Source: Metarhizium brunneum
Lineage: Eukaryota; Ascomycota; Sordariomycetes; Hypocreales; Clavicipitaceae
Reading direction: 5' to 3'
Length of the DNA stretch: 64,000 nucleotides
Assembly (NCBI RefSeq): GCF_013426205.1
Contig: NC_089422.1
Span: forward strand, 5,332,001 to 5,396,000
Shown piece after piece: positions 1 to 12,241 of the stretch; the stretch's first letter is position 1; each line of letters opens with the position of its first letter. Below the pieces are notes generated by a model. That model did no database searches. It worked only from the letters and a program-made list of their open reading frames with translations, and was not told where the DNA came from. Both the position numbers and the translations under genes were made by a program.

Positions 1-456
1 GATGAAGATGGAGCCGCTGAGGCGCATGAACCAGCCGAGGAAGGGGACGTGCTTGAGGTCCGACTTGGCGGTGATGCTGCACCACTTGGGGAACATGGCG
101 CCGAGCATGAGGACGTCGAGCTCGGTCTGGTGGTTGCCGATGAAGACGGCGGGCCGGGTGGTGGCGAGGATCTTGTCCGGGTCCTCGACCTGGAAGACGA
201 TGCCCGTGGTCAGGCGCATGACGTAGTGGAAGGCGCGGGCGGTTGCCCATTGCGAGATGCCCTGCTTGCCGATGAGGGTGAAGAAGACGGAGGCGAGGAC
301 GCCGAAGACGGCGCAGATGAGGAGCGAGATGTAGGCGGCGAGGGCGCGGGCCACGAAGCCGGCCTTGGGGACGGCGAGGGACGCCATGTAGAAGAAGAGG
401 GTGACGGCGACGTAGCCCACCAGGAAGTTGACGAGGTAGCCCACCAGGGCGGACAT
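1..456 (-). CDS. 1-acyl-sn-glycerol-3-phosphate acyltransferase (PlsC/SLC1 type), 5' part
   Basis: The minus strand is open from an ATG at 456 to the left edge (152 codons), so the 3' part lies outside the window. The product would add a second acyl chain to lysophosphatidic acid to give phosphatidic acid, the precursor of phospholipids and triacylglycerol, at the ER membrane. The N-terminus carries two hydrophobic segments (about residues 8-30 and 38-62), as expected for a membrane-anchored PlsC enzyme. The catalytic NHX4D motif is visible as NHQTELD (residues 108-114), inside FIGNHQTELDVLMLG, followed by a typical KWCSITAKSDLKHVPFLGW segment. No intron is needed in the visible part. The start is the first ATG before continuous homology-like sequence. 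The family call rests on the motif and is strong; the exact isoform cannot be judged from a fragment. Confidence 0.9.
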   Translation of the reverse strand, partial: MSALVGYLVNFLVGYVAVTLFFYMASLAVPKAGFVARALAAYISLLICAVFGVLASVFFTLIGKQGISQWATARAFHYVMRLTTGIVFQVEDPDKILATTRPAVFIGNHQTELDVLMLGAMFPKWCSITAKSDLKHVPFLGWFMRLSGSIFI

Positions 457-1105
457 GTTGGCCGCGAGGAGGACAAGATGGTGTTTGAATGGCGGGAGGC
501 AAAGGTGGTGGCGGTGGATGAGGGGCGTCTTCCCAAGGAGATGGGGGAAGGGAAAGGAATGCGTAAAAAAGAAAAAAAAAGAGAAACCAATTTACTGCCG
601 GCTATCCATACTCGGGCAATGCTCTCTGCTGACTAGGCCTCCACGATGGGTTGGGTTGGGTCGGGGCGGTTCGAGGGGATCTCGGAGGAGGGCGTTGAGA
701 AAGTGACGAGACTGCAGATGCGAGGTGGGATGGTGGTTGAGATTGGACGAGACAATGAGACACCAGACGGTTGACGGGCCAGGCCAGACAACGGGGGTCG
801 GTCGGTCCCCTGGCTTGCCTCGGGCTGCGGCACGGAGCCACCGATGGAGTGACATGGAGGTACCATGTGGTCGCTAGGCTCGTCGTTAGCTCCTGACCGG
901 CGCCGTCGTCTTCAACGGTGGGGGTTGCAGCTGGCGGGAAGTGTTTGGATGGATTAGTTAATCTTTGAATTGACTTTGCAGAGTCATTGAGCCAATTGCC
1001 CGTCATTCGCACATGTCTGATGCTCGAGTAGGTACATACTACGGGCTGGAGTAGCCATGTACCTGGTACAAAGCACTTGGACGCAACACTGGGCACTGAC
1101 ACAAA

Positions 1106-1351
1106 ATCCCTTTGACTGCGGGCAGGTCCATTTTTCGTACCGGGCAAGGGTTCTGGCCAATAAAAAAGATTATATTAAAAGGTATAAAGCCTCTTTAAGA
1201 AATACTATAATAATAAAAGTACCAGAGATTTTCGAGTCTATAAAGAGCTACGTCAGGTCTAGTAGCTGACCTCGTTGCCAAAGAGGTAACTGCTAGGTAT
1301 CGTAGGAAAGTGAGTCCCACATCAATTGGACCTGCGCGCAGTCAAAGGGAT
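1106..1351. mobile_element. Probable MITE with 25-bp terminal inverted repeats
   Basis: The segment 1106-1130 (containing CCCTTTGACTGC) is matched in inverted orientation by 1327-1351 (containing GCAGTCAAAGGG) at 24 of 25 positions. The arms enclose about 196 bp that is much richer in A and T than its flanks, for example around 1160-1250. There is no transposase reading frame inside, so a non-autonomous element or a solo remnant fits best. The inverted arms end in AT on both outer sides, so an AT/TA target duplication is possible but not proven. I did not see another copy of these arms in the window. Confidence 0.55.
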
Positions 1352-1644
1352 ATGCAACCGAGTAAAGCCTTCAATGTTTGTTGTATAACTACTTTAGGTA
1401 CCCAAGTACGTACTTGGAATCCCGTCCACGCCGTCACCGATGCAGAATGCCGCCGCACACATGCAATCCTGCAATCCTGGGCGTGCCGTGCCGATGCAGA
1501 GCTCAACCCGACATCACTCATTGGATTGATCGGGCATCGATCGATTAACTACCTAGGTACGGAGTACTTAAGTAAACAATGACTTTGTCTGACGGGGCGG
1601 TTGGCCCGTGTGCGTGCATGGTCCATAGAGTACGATGCCAGTGC

Positions 1645-1664
1645 TAGTAGTAGTACTACTACTA
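1645..1664. repeat. Perfect 20-bp palindrome of TAG/CTA triplets
   Basis: Three TAG triplets plus T are followed by their exact complement, making a perfect inverted repeat without spacer. It could extrude a hairpin or may simply be a folded microsatellite. It lies in the intergenic region upstream of the gene at 2092. Confidence 0.8.
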
Positions 1665-2091
1665 ATAGCAATCACTACTTAAGTACCTGGGCACGTACCC
1701 AAGAGTTATGAAGCGCTATGCCACTTTTGTGCCGCCTCAGACGCAGCCACTCACGCAAATATACCCGCCGCTACTCCAGCCAAGTCGACTACTTTACACA
1801 CCATCATCACCAAACGACCACCATCCGCTTCACTTTCCATGCGCAACCTTGACCGCCATCGCCAATCCTCCTTCTGGCCACCCGGACTTCTGCCTGCGTC
1901 ATTTAGTAACGTGCTTCTTCTTCGGCTAACCTCCACCCGCCTCGCATTTCATCCGCCGACGTCGCAACTCCCGCCCCCGACGCCATCCCTCCGACGTCCC
2001 CGACACAACTGCCTAGCCATCCAATCTGCCAAGCTTCCAGCGACCTTGGAACGGAACATGCTCCTCTGAGCCTCACACGAGAGCCTCCACA

Positions 2092-4073
2092 ATGGCAATG
2101 GCGCCATCACGCAGGAATCAACGACACCGCCAATCCTCTCTCTCTCTCTCCATCGCCCCCAATTCCGCCGTGCCCGAGCAACTTCCGCCCGTATCCGCCC
2201 TGTTTCTTATCGATTTCGACGTCAAAGCCGGCTACACCATTACCTGGAAGCGCTCCGTGCCTCATGTCGAACTAGACGGCCAGGTCGAGTACAAGTCGCT
2301 GCCGTCGGGCTTGCACACCGTTCGCCATGACTTGATTTACTTTGTCGACGGCGCCCACGCCGGCCTCAGTGCCTTTGTAAATGAGCCATGTGAGGAGGAG
2401 GAAGCTAGGAATGCCAGGATGATTGCCGTAGGGGTCCTCGTACCATTGAGCTATGGGCGACTGGGGAGAGCTTGGAGGCATGCCGAGAATTTGAAGGAGT
2501 TGGCGGCGTAAGTTTGCATCCCACTGCTTCTTACAAGAACCAAAACCACTGCTAACAGACCATCTCAGCATCTTGGCCAAAGATCGCAGTCAGACTGGTG
2601 TTTTGGAAAAGTATTGGAATTCTCACAAGGCCAGCGAGAACGAGGGACAGCCAAACGACTTGGGGCCAGCCAACCTGCCCGATTCACCAACTCAAGAGCG
2701 AAGAACACACAAGCGCAAGGGTTCGGCATCGGACGGGACCTCCTTGCCGCCTGCTGAGCACAGGCTGAGCCCATTTCACCCTGCCTGGAGCTTGGTCAGT
2801 CTTTTGGACAAGTTTGGTCCTCTTATATTCCCTATCCATAGAGCAGCACTGCTACGCAAGCGGATTCTCATCTCTTGTCACGCTCCTGTTCATGAAATTT
2901 GTGACTTTGGTAAGGTCCCGACACTCCGATACCAATATGCTAAAACCCCTCTCACCAAAGAAACACATGCACTAACTCATCTCAGTATACGACATTTCAA
3001 TTCTTTCTAATATACCCTTCTCCGTTGCCGATAGACTCCCACCCTCATCACCCACGCCACGCCTACGGCCCCTATTCACCATTGGCGTGCACGACATTCC
3101 CTTTCTCATGGAAGACTTTGAGGCTTCCAAGCGCCGCCAAGACGGCACCGCAGACTCCGGAGGAGAGGCAGGTTCCGGCTGGATCGCTTGTACCACAGAC
3201 AGCATTCTAGCCATGAAAGACACCCTCTGGGACATGCTCATCACCATGCCCCCGGAGCACTCCACCAACGCCGTGGACAAAGTCTGGCCAACAGTAGAGT
3301 ACCCCCGTGGCACACCTGTCAAAGCTACCCAACGCGACCTGCGGCGCTTCAACGCCCTTCGCAGCGGCCTCATCCGCCTCGCCTCCTCCCCTCAACAGCA
3401 AGAGCCAGACTCCCCACCCTTTAACTCCTCTGCCGTTCGCCTCTCCACCAGCCACTCCCACCGGCTCGTCAAGGACGAGGAGGACCCTCACATTGACGAG
3501 CTCATCGAGCCTCTATCGTGGGCTGCACTAGCCTACAACGGCTACATGTGGTGGGCATCCGCCGGCGAGCAGCTACGCTCCGAAGAACATGAAGAGTCCT
3601 CCCGGGACGCGGCTCTCCTTGCGGACCTCGCGCCCGCACCCGCGTCCTCCCCCCGCCCCCTGTCCGAATCACTCGCCTCCCTCACCAGCCGCCGCGCATC
3701 CAACCCCGACGAAGCACGCACCGAACTCGCCATCATCGCCTACTTCCACCGTCTTACTACCCAAATGCTCTCCATAATAGTCGACCTCGTCGAGTCCGCC
3801 GACGAGGCGTATCCCTCTCCGTACAGAGACGAACAAGGCAGCGAGTTAGACGACCAGGAAGGCGACGAGGCTGAGGTTTTGTTGAATAGCGGCGGTCTAG
3901 GTCTAGATGCAAATGTCATCACTGTAGATAGCCACTGTATTGAGAACATGGGTCTAGACGTGTGGAGTGCGTCCGACGCAGCGTTTGTACAAGATTTGGT
4001 CGACGCGTATTTCGGCAGGGCCTCGAGAATCGAAGGGAAGGGCGTCGAGGTCTGCGGCGTGAGGGTTTGTTGA
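2092..4073 (+). CDS. Anr2/LCHN (DENND11)-type DENN-related protein with DUF4484 tail
   Basis: Exons 2092-2507, 2569-2909 and 2986-4073 join to 614 codons; donors are GTAAGT and GTAAGG, and both introns have CTAAC branch points (near 2552 and 2972). The N-terminus reads SALFLIDFDVKAGYTITWKR, followed by VEYKSLPSGLH, DLIYFV, and LVPLSYGRLGRAWRH. This is the signature of the fungal Anr2/LCHN family, which is related to Avl9 and DENN proteins. The C-terminal part (ELIEPLSWAALAYNGYMWWASAG; then AYFHRLTTQMLSIIVDLVE) fits the DUF4484 domain usually found at the end of these proteins. Family members are thought to act in membrane traffic, possibly as Rab regulators, but the biochemical role is not settled. 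A Ser-rich start and an acidic loop before the C-terminus look disordered. The start is the first ATG in a CT-rich leader. It converges on SEC63 with about 470 bp between the stops. Confidence 0.85.
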
Positions 4074-4544
4074 TTAAAGACGCTGCAAAGCGCCATGCTG
4101 TTTTACTTTTTTTCTTGTTTGTTTGGTTGGGTGGGATGTGAGCCCCTGGTGGGTTGTGCTGCAGGTGCACTGTATGTATATTGGTATATGTAGATTTAGA
4201 CTCGAGAAGCCACCTTTCATATACATTATATGTATAACCATTCATGGGGGCGCGATGCAGTCAAGTTGTCACAGTATCAGCCCTTGACTATTCATGATGC
4301 GTTTAATATACTACTATTTCCCCCCCTCGTACACTTGTTAGCCTGAGCACTGGTCACGTAGGAGGCAATCAACCGACCAGGTACACAATTATTTGTTGCG
4401 ACATGTCAATCGACAAGTAGTCACGTCATGTAAAGTAACTGGTATCCGTGCATGCACCGAGTCTACAGTAGGTGCCTGCTCCCCCTAGCCCGATTTTTCA
4501 TCACCCTCAATTACTAAACAAATAGAATAATTCACAAACCCCGT

Positions 4545-6884
4545 CTATGACTCATCTTCAGTGTCAGTGTTGGTGTCGCTCGTTTCTTCCTCTTCCTCCT
4601 CGGTGCCGCTCTCGTCGTCCGACTCCTCGTCTACTCTCCGTCTCTTGGGCTGCGGTGCTTGACCTGTCTTGAGGGCGTGCATTTGGCCGGCGATGGAATC
4701 TACATTTGTCAGTATGCGCATCTCTGCTGGGCGCGGGGGGGAGTGCGTGGAAAACTTACCCTCTTCGGGTTCGGAAATATCATCTTCAGCGTCCATCTCG
4801 GCTGCCTTTGCGGCTTCCTCGACAACCAGAGTCACTTCCATCTTGGTATCGAAACCAACGTACGAATCGCAAATGACGTGCATGACGAATGTGAAGTGGC
4901 CGGCTTGCGGTGGAGCGGCGAACTGTGCCTTGAGAGTCTGCATGTTGAACGTGGGCTTGCCCTGCTCGTCGAAGATGGGCTCGTCGAATCGGTCAAAGGT
5001 GAAGGGGGGGACAGCCATCTTGCCCTGCTTCGAGTCGCTCAAGAAAGCATACCATTTGGGGGTGTGGTCGCGGGCGTAGTGAGGGGCAAATGCCAGGGGA
5101 GGGAGAATGCTCTGCTCTTCAACAGAAGTAGGCTTGCCATCAGGTCCGGTAATGGTCTTCTTCTTGCGGCCCATGAGCGCATCGAGATCGTCCTCAGCGG
5201 GGTCAACATCTTCCAGATCCAGGTCGTTGACTGCGGGAACATTCTGGGTGCCGGGGGGGATAAACCGGCCCTTGATAACCAGGGTGACGAGAGAGGACGG
5301 GATGATGCATCGCTCGCCGGTAACCTTGAAGAAGGCCTTGGCAACTCGTAGGTAGGGGAGCTGCTTGGCTACGCTGACGGCAGACTTGTACTGCTTCTCT
5401 GAAAGCAGGCCCTTTCCAACTGACAACTGGCGGCGTTGGGCATCGGGCAGATCCATAAACTGCTGGACAGTCATGTGCGTCTTGGAGTCGCCCTCGACGG
5501 CCATGGCAATCTTGGAAGTGAAGTGAGGGAGCTGGAGGAGAGGAGAAGATTTGGGAGACAGAGCTTGTATAATGTGCTGATTGGCGAGGAAGGAGCCGGA
5601 AATGGGACCAATGTTGCCAAAGGCCAGGGCAATGGCAGCAAAGGACTGGTTCAGAGCGCGGGCAATGGGGGCGATGTCGTACTTGGCCTTGGTCAGAGCG
5701 GCGTCGTCGAGCTCAACACGGCCGAGATAAGCCCAAAGAAGGCCCAGGACCTTGCGCCTCACACCGCTGTCGAGATCCTCAAGCCTCCCCTTGTCCTTGA
5801 CTGAGAACCCAGAGGCAAAAGGTGAGGCCTCGCCCTCAGCAGAGATGCGTGACTCGATTTTGGACAAGCCAGACTCTGCCTGGTCGCCCCTGAGAACGCT
5901 CTCAAACTCCTTGCCAGCGCTCAGAGCTGCAATGATGCCAGACTCGTCCATTTCCTCGTCGTAGTGGCGGAACAAGTTGTTGGCGCTCTCCATGAGAACG
6001 CCCTCCTTGGAACGCTTCTTGGTGCCGTACCACCAGGAACCGACAAGATATGGCAGCAAAACGCCGAGAAGGCCCGTGTACAAGACAACAAGGTATTTGC
6101 CGTTGCCGTCGGAAACAATAAACTTGGGCAGAGCAATCCCGATGCTCATGCTCTGCTTGCCATCAGGGTGGCCGTACTGAATATAATTCTTGCGAACATC
6201 CTCATCGGTCAAGACTTGGTAGGCCTTGGTGAGTTCGACATAGTGTTCATTTAGAGACTCGACCGTTTCATTTTTGGCAGGATCGGGTTGGAGCTTGTCA
6301 GGGTGAAACTTGACGGACAGGCGCTTATAGTGTGACTTTATTTGGTTTTCCGAGGCAGACTGCAGACATTGTCAGTCGACTTGATGATCCGAGAGATGCA
6401 CGCCAGCAGCAAAAAGGGTGAGGGGATGGGGAGGGAGGCGCATACTTCTGAGATGCCCAGAATATCGTAGGGATTCCAAAGCTTCTGCTCGGCAGGATTC
6501 GTCGTCATGATCAAATATGCCATCAGTCCCATCAAGCCCCAGCCGGCCACGGCGACAAGCGCCCTCTTGATCTTGCGCTGCTTCCTCTTCTGAGCCGCGC
6601 GTAGTGACGCCACGACGTCTCCATGCTGAATCTTGTAGTCGGTCTGTATGCGTGGGGCGAGATGCGAATCGTCTTTGCTAGACTGCAGTAGGTTGTATGT
6701 GATTGGGAGAGTGACCAGGCCGGTCAATGTGAGGATGAAGAAGGGGAAGAACTGAGCCTGGGGGGTGCGTTAGCAAAGCTGCGATGCAATCCTGCTTCGT
6801 GTCGACTGCGCATGACAAATGGAAGAAATGCTGTTAAATCTGGTGAGAGTCTACCTGGTCATCGTATGAGTAGTCGGAACTCAT
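4545..6884 (-). CDS. SEC63: Sec63, J-domain subunit of the ER protein translocon
   Basis: Exons 6884-6855, 6757-6446, 6359-4760 and 4699-4545 give 698 codons. Sec63 anchors the lumenal Hsp70 (BiP/Kar2) at the Sec61 channel and drives post-translational import of secretory proteins. The start MSSDYSYDDQ resembles yeast Sec63. Membrane segments are seen near residues 13-34 and 76-95 and again after the J domain (KYLVVLYTGLLGVLLPYLVG). The J domain begins at NPYDILGIS (about 105) and has HPD at 133-135 in KFHPDKL, then LTDEDVRKNYIQYGHPDG. The long remainder fits the cytosolic Brl/Sec63 domain, and the C-terminus is strongly acidic (runs of Glu and Asp), as in fungal Sec63. The last intron (4700-4759) is exactly 60 nt with no stop, so retention would keep the frame. 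Confidence 0.95.
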
Positions 6885-7872
6885 TGTGGCGACAAAGGCC
6901 GAGCAGGCGAACCCTGCCGCGAGCAGGAAATAATAGCTTTCGTGTGGGTGGGCAGCAAGATCAGACAATCTGGCAGCTCGTCCGAACGCACGATGAGGCG
7001 TAATTCAATGCGCCCTTGGAGCCGTGGGTATAAATGAACAAGAATTATTAAAAGTCCCTCCTCTTGCACAGTGGTGCGGGCGGCCGCAGATTTTATGTTT
7101 GTTGTCCGAATCACCAGGTGGCCTCAATGAAGCATCAGCAAGCACGAATTGTCTGCCCAATTTCTAAAGTGCTAAATGGTGTCCTTTCGCCGTGGCACCA
7201 AAGCCGGCGATCGGATTATCCGTGGCTCCCCCAGACCACTTTGGTTAGCGGACCACAATGCCGCCACCGTGTTCAATTCAGTAGACAGACTGGGAAGGAG
7301 CGTCCGTCTGCGTCCAGACGTCACATGTGGTGCCAGTGCGGCCTGCCCCCTGTTGGCCCTGGGGTCCGGTAGCAGAGCCGCCGCTAGACCACATCGCATT
7401 GCCATGGGGCTGGTGTCAGCCACAGCAGAGGTTAACAAACCATTCAACTACAAAGTACGGAGTACTAGTCGCACTTACTACGTACTCCGTACTTAGGCGA
7501 AAACGCACTGCTCAAGGAACATTGATACAAAGCCATCTTCTGTATTCAGACGACAGAGTGCGCAGGACTACCGTATCTAACGGCCTGTACGGAGTAAAGG
7601 GAACCCGTGTCGCGCAATGTACCACTGTCTGTGATGGAATAGACGGCGTGATATCCAACAGCACCGTCCTTCACGCAAACAAAATCACACCGCAAGTCTC
7701 ATACATCATTGCGTCTTGATCTAGAAATGACGGGAGCGGCCATTTTATGTCTAAACGCTCGCCATATCAAGTGTAACAATCTCGTCATCCCACACACGCC
7801 ACAAGAAGAAAAAAACAGCCAACTCGTCTCAATGAGCAAAGCTGTTGAAAACACCACCCACCCTCAGCTCTT
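6885..7872. other. Intergenic region upstream of SEC63
   Basis: This kilobase lies between the SEC63 start and the end of the lipase gene, both on the minus strand, so it should hold the SEC63 promoter. I see no credible gene. Three TACTCCGTA/TACGGAGTA motifs occur at 7456-7464, 7483-7491 and 7588-7596; the first two are inverted relative to each other and 18 bp apart. Confidence 0.5.
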
Positions 7873-10184
7873 CTATTCCTCGACAGCAGTCAAGGTAATC
7901 GCCTCTTCCCCATCCCCGTCTGTATCCTCCTCCGTCGTCACCCCCGCCATCTCCCCAACCAGCAAGCTCCTCAGGTCCTCCTCGCTCATAACTGCCTGAA
8001 TACTGCCTCTCCTCGCCCACGGTCTGGTCTCCCTCCTCCCCTGTTCCACCAACCGCTCAATCTTCAACCTATTCGTCACGAATTTCAACATGGGAAACGC
8101 GCTTTGCTGTCCCTGGTGTAGCATTCGCGCTAGCCTGCTGGGATCAGGGTCCGACAGAATGTAGTAAAAGTCGCTGGGGACAGACTTGGGCCAGATGGTG
8201 ATTGTGCCACTGAACTCCTGGAGCCACAGCTGGCTCCAGTCCTGGCCCAGGGGGCGGGGGAGCAGTTCTGCGTAGCGCACAAACTTCAACCACTTGTTCA
8301 TGTCAAGTTTGAGGTAGTGCTCGAAGGCCGACATGAGATAGCCGCCACGCCACCCGCGGCCTTTGCGATGGGTGACGGGGTGGCCCACGGAGCCGCGAGA
8401 CGAAAAGAAGAACAGGTTGATGTGGGGATTGACCTGGCTGACAATGGTAAAGTTTACGTTGAAGTGCGTGTTGAGCGCCTTGATAGGGATGTCGGTTCGG
8501 AGAGAGCCGTCTTTCCATTTGTGGCCGAAGGAATAGGGCGCAAGCGTGCCGTCTCGGAGCTTCATCATGAGAACCACGGGGTTGAGGATGCCAGGGACGG
8601 CGGCGGAGGCGAGGACCGCGGACCAGATGACGCAGTCGGGGGAGGTGAGATAGTTGCATAGAATGGTGGGAGAGTGAGGATCCGCAGGGACGCAAGTGAC
8701 GTTCAGAATGCGGCCGGTTCGTTCGTATGCCTCGCGAAAGGTCATTGAGCCCCTGGTCCACCAGCTACATCGCTCAGCCCAGTCGACCGAGTCGAAGCGC
8801 GCACCCGTCTTCCACCATCTTGGTAGCCAGGCGGTTGCCGATTCTCGGCAGGCATTGATGCGCTGAGACAGCGCCGGAACCAGAAGCTTCTTCAACTCGT
8901 CGTTTGTTCTCGTGGCCACAAGCCCAGCTATCAGGGCGCCGCCGCTCGTGCCTGTGATAACGTCCGGGAGTAGATCTGCGTCCAGCAACGCCTTGACCAA
9001 GCCGAGGTGGTAATAGGCAAAGCCAGCTCCCCCCGAAAGGCACAAGGCAGTGCGGCCGTAGTTGGCATAAACATGCTTGAACAGCAGGCGCTTCTCCTCA
9101 GTCCCCAACTGCTTCGTTCGCAACAGGAGCTTGATGCTCCTCTCCACTGTTGACGCGTTCCATTAGCAGCCGTACGACGCCCCCCTTTCCTTGGATTCCC
9201 CATCAGCTCACCTTCATCGACAAAATTCTGCACCAAATTCTTGGTCCCATAGTATGTCTGACTATAGAGCCTTGCATTCTCCACGCCAACAAAGTTATTC
9301 TTGACGCACGCTTCCACCATGGATTTGAGATCCTCCATGGCAGTCTTATGATCGCCATGCTGCCGCGCGCTCTGAATCTCCTGTGCCTCGGCCTTGATCC
9401 TCAGCTTCTTCAGCTGATCCCACACCCGCTTGACCGTCTTCGAATCGTAGTAGGCGAATTCATTCTCCTCCCTCCAGGTCTGCCGTCCCAAAAACGCATC
9501 TAGTTCTCTCGCTGCGGAAACCCATTCCTCGTACGTTGAAGCTTTGCGCATGTTCCTCCGGAGCGTTTCCCGTCGGCCGCGCCAAGTAAAGAAGTGTTCG
9601 TACACCCAAATGTACCATCGGGTTGAGAGATATGCAATTGCCAGGCCTGTCAGCCATGCAAACACAAATATCAACAGCGGCCATTTGGACAGCTGGTAAA
9701 GGTAGCCTTCCCGCGTCTCGTCCTTGGTCCGTGTGCCGAGGAGCCCTTCGACAGCTTTGCTAGCGCCTTTTTTTTGTTTACATTTCTTGGATGATCTACG
9801 GCGTCGGTAGAGAGCTGGGCTCACGGGCGCCCAGTCGTTCTGGGCCGTGAAGAATGTTCCCTGGGTCGGCGTGTCCGTCGGCGCTGGGAGGTCGCCTCCA
9901 ACGGCTGCTGCAGCGGCGGCAATTGCATCGGCACTTTTATGGTCGTTCGCATCATCCAGCCCGGCTTGTGAATTTCGCTTCGTCAGGGTGGCCGGGCTGG
10001 CACCGCTCCTGGGTGACTTGAGTCCGCCCGTCTCGTCGGCTGGGCTGTGCAACGGGTCAGGCGCCTGGAGCGCCCTTACGAAGGCCTCGATGTCATGCGG
10101 CTCGAGAAACTGTCGATTGATGTCAGGCAGGAGAGATGCATCAAATGCTTCCGGTGGGAATCCGTAAACCGCATCGTGTGGCAT
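7873..10184 (-). CDS. Patatin-like phospholipase / triacylglycerol lipase (DUF3336 + patatin)
   Basis: Exons 10184-9212 and 9146-7873 (65-bp intron, donor GTGAGC) give 748 codons. The protein would hydrolyse acyl esters of triacylglycerol or phospholipid at membranes or lipid droplets, like yeast Tgl3/4/5 relatives. The N-terminal third is low-complexity, followed by a membrane segment (WPLLIFVFAWLTGLAIAYL), then the DUF3336-like helical region (TWRGRRETLRRNMRKASTYE, AARELD, ENEFAYYDS). The patatin domain has the oxyanion loop SGGAGF (362-367), the nucleophile elbow GTSGG with Ser392, and the second catalytic residue Asp537 in WKDGSLRTDIP. The chosen start, MPHDAVYGFPPEAFD, is where family-like sequence begins. 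The frame stays open upstream to 10457, including another ATG, so a longer N-terminus cannot be excluded. Confidence 0.9.
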
Positions 10185-11226
10185 TGTCCGCTCCCGCGCG
10201 GGTTGGCCGGCAAGTCTGCCAGCTGTTGGGATATTTGCTCGCTCGATCTGTCTGTTAATGGTAGATTTAGGATCGAGGCATACGGCTTCGGAATGCGAGC
10301 TCATGAAAGGGATCCCATGCTGGATACCTAGGTACCTGTGCCTTCTTTTTCGATGAGATGTTGAACTCCCTTCTCCGTACAACGCGCAAGATTGAACATT
10401 GAAGGGTGAAGCCGATGTTGTCCCCACCATTTCATGAACATGACGTCTGCTGCTCACCAGACATGTGGCCGGCCTGTCAAGTGGTCACTGGTTACGTCTG
10501 TTGGGGGCCTTTCGGCGGCCTGGCAACTCCACTCAGGTTCTTCAGAACCCACTGCACCTGTGCGCTGTTGTACAATGTTGCACCAACTCTCAGCCATGCC
10601 ATCAATTGATCCCATTGACTTGGCCGTCAAACAGGGTATTAACGCAAGCAATCAATGGAACATCACTAGCAAATGGTTGGGCCGCTTAGCTGGGCAGCAA
10701 GAATGGAATTCTTGGACATGGAGGCATTCGTTCCCTTGGTCACATTGCTGATTGGCTCGGGGCTGGGGGGGGAAACATTGAATATTCCCAACATCCTGTC
10801 GGGGATGCATTTGGGGGTCGAGTCTGTTGGTACGTCCCTAAGTAGGTACTTATGCTACTATTTGTTGCCGGCTTACTACGGAGTACAAGGTATTTTATCG
10901 TGAATATTCACACGAGTACAAATTACCAAGGTCGGCTTCCTCACGCCTAACCGATTATATCATACAGCCCAGTCACAGTTCCTCCCAGCCGTCACATTAC
11001 AGCAGGATATATTTGCCCAACAACAAGTATACGCCAACATACTGTAGTCTATTAGAGTAAGTATTATAGTATCGGCCTAATTCAGCTCCGTCCGAGGAGA
11101 ATGCTACATCTCATCAATCACTCGTCACGTCCACACATTACCCAGGTAACTCGTGCATAACAAAAAGCATTGAATTAGTTCCTAATCGCTACATAATTGT
11201 ATTCGCTGCACAGCCCTATTTATGCA
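10185..11226. other. Intergenic region, lipase promoter and SAR1 3' flank
   Basis: No supported gene. It holds a TACCTAGGTA palindrome (10325-10334) about 140 bp upstream of the lipase start and one TACGGAGTA (10877-10885). The part from 10900 to 11226 is AT-richer and should contain the SAR1 3' untranslated region. Confidence 0.5.

Positions 11227-12241
<1,015 letters not shown>

Larger units (their letters stand above)
457..2091. other. Intergenic region between divergent acyltransferase and DENN-related genes
   Basis: About 1.6 kb that must hold both divergent promoters. I see no credible coding sequence. It contains the MITE-like element at 1106-1351, a perfect TAG/CTA palindrome at 1645-1664, one copy of TACGGAGTA at 1558-1566 and a TACCTAGGTA palindrome at 1550-1559. 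The stretch 1840-2091 is pyrimidine-rich and fits a 5' leader of the gene starting at 2092. Confidence 0.6.

Noticed and set aside
49..636. 195-codon plus-strand open frame, and a 126-codon minus-strand frame, over the acyltransferase
   Set aside because: Both are shadows of the GC-rich acyltransferase exon and its promoter; the true frame carries the NHX4D motif.
602..1147. 181-codon minus-strand open frame
   Set aside because: Composition is random, and it crosses the terminal repeat of the MITE-like element, which explains why a short peptide recurs in the frame at 1310.
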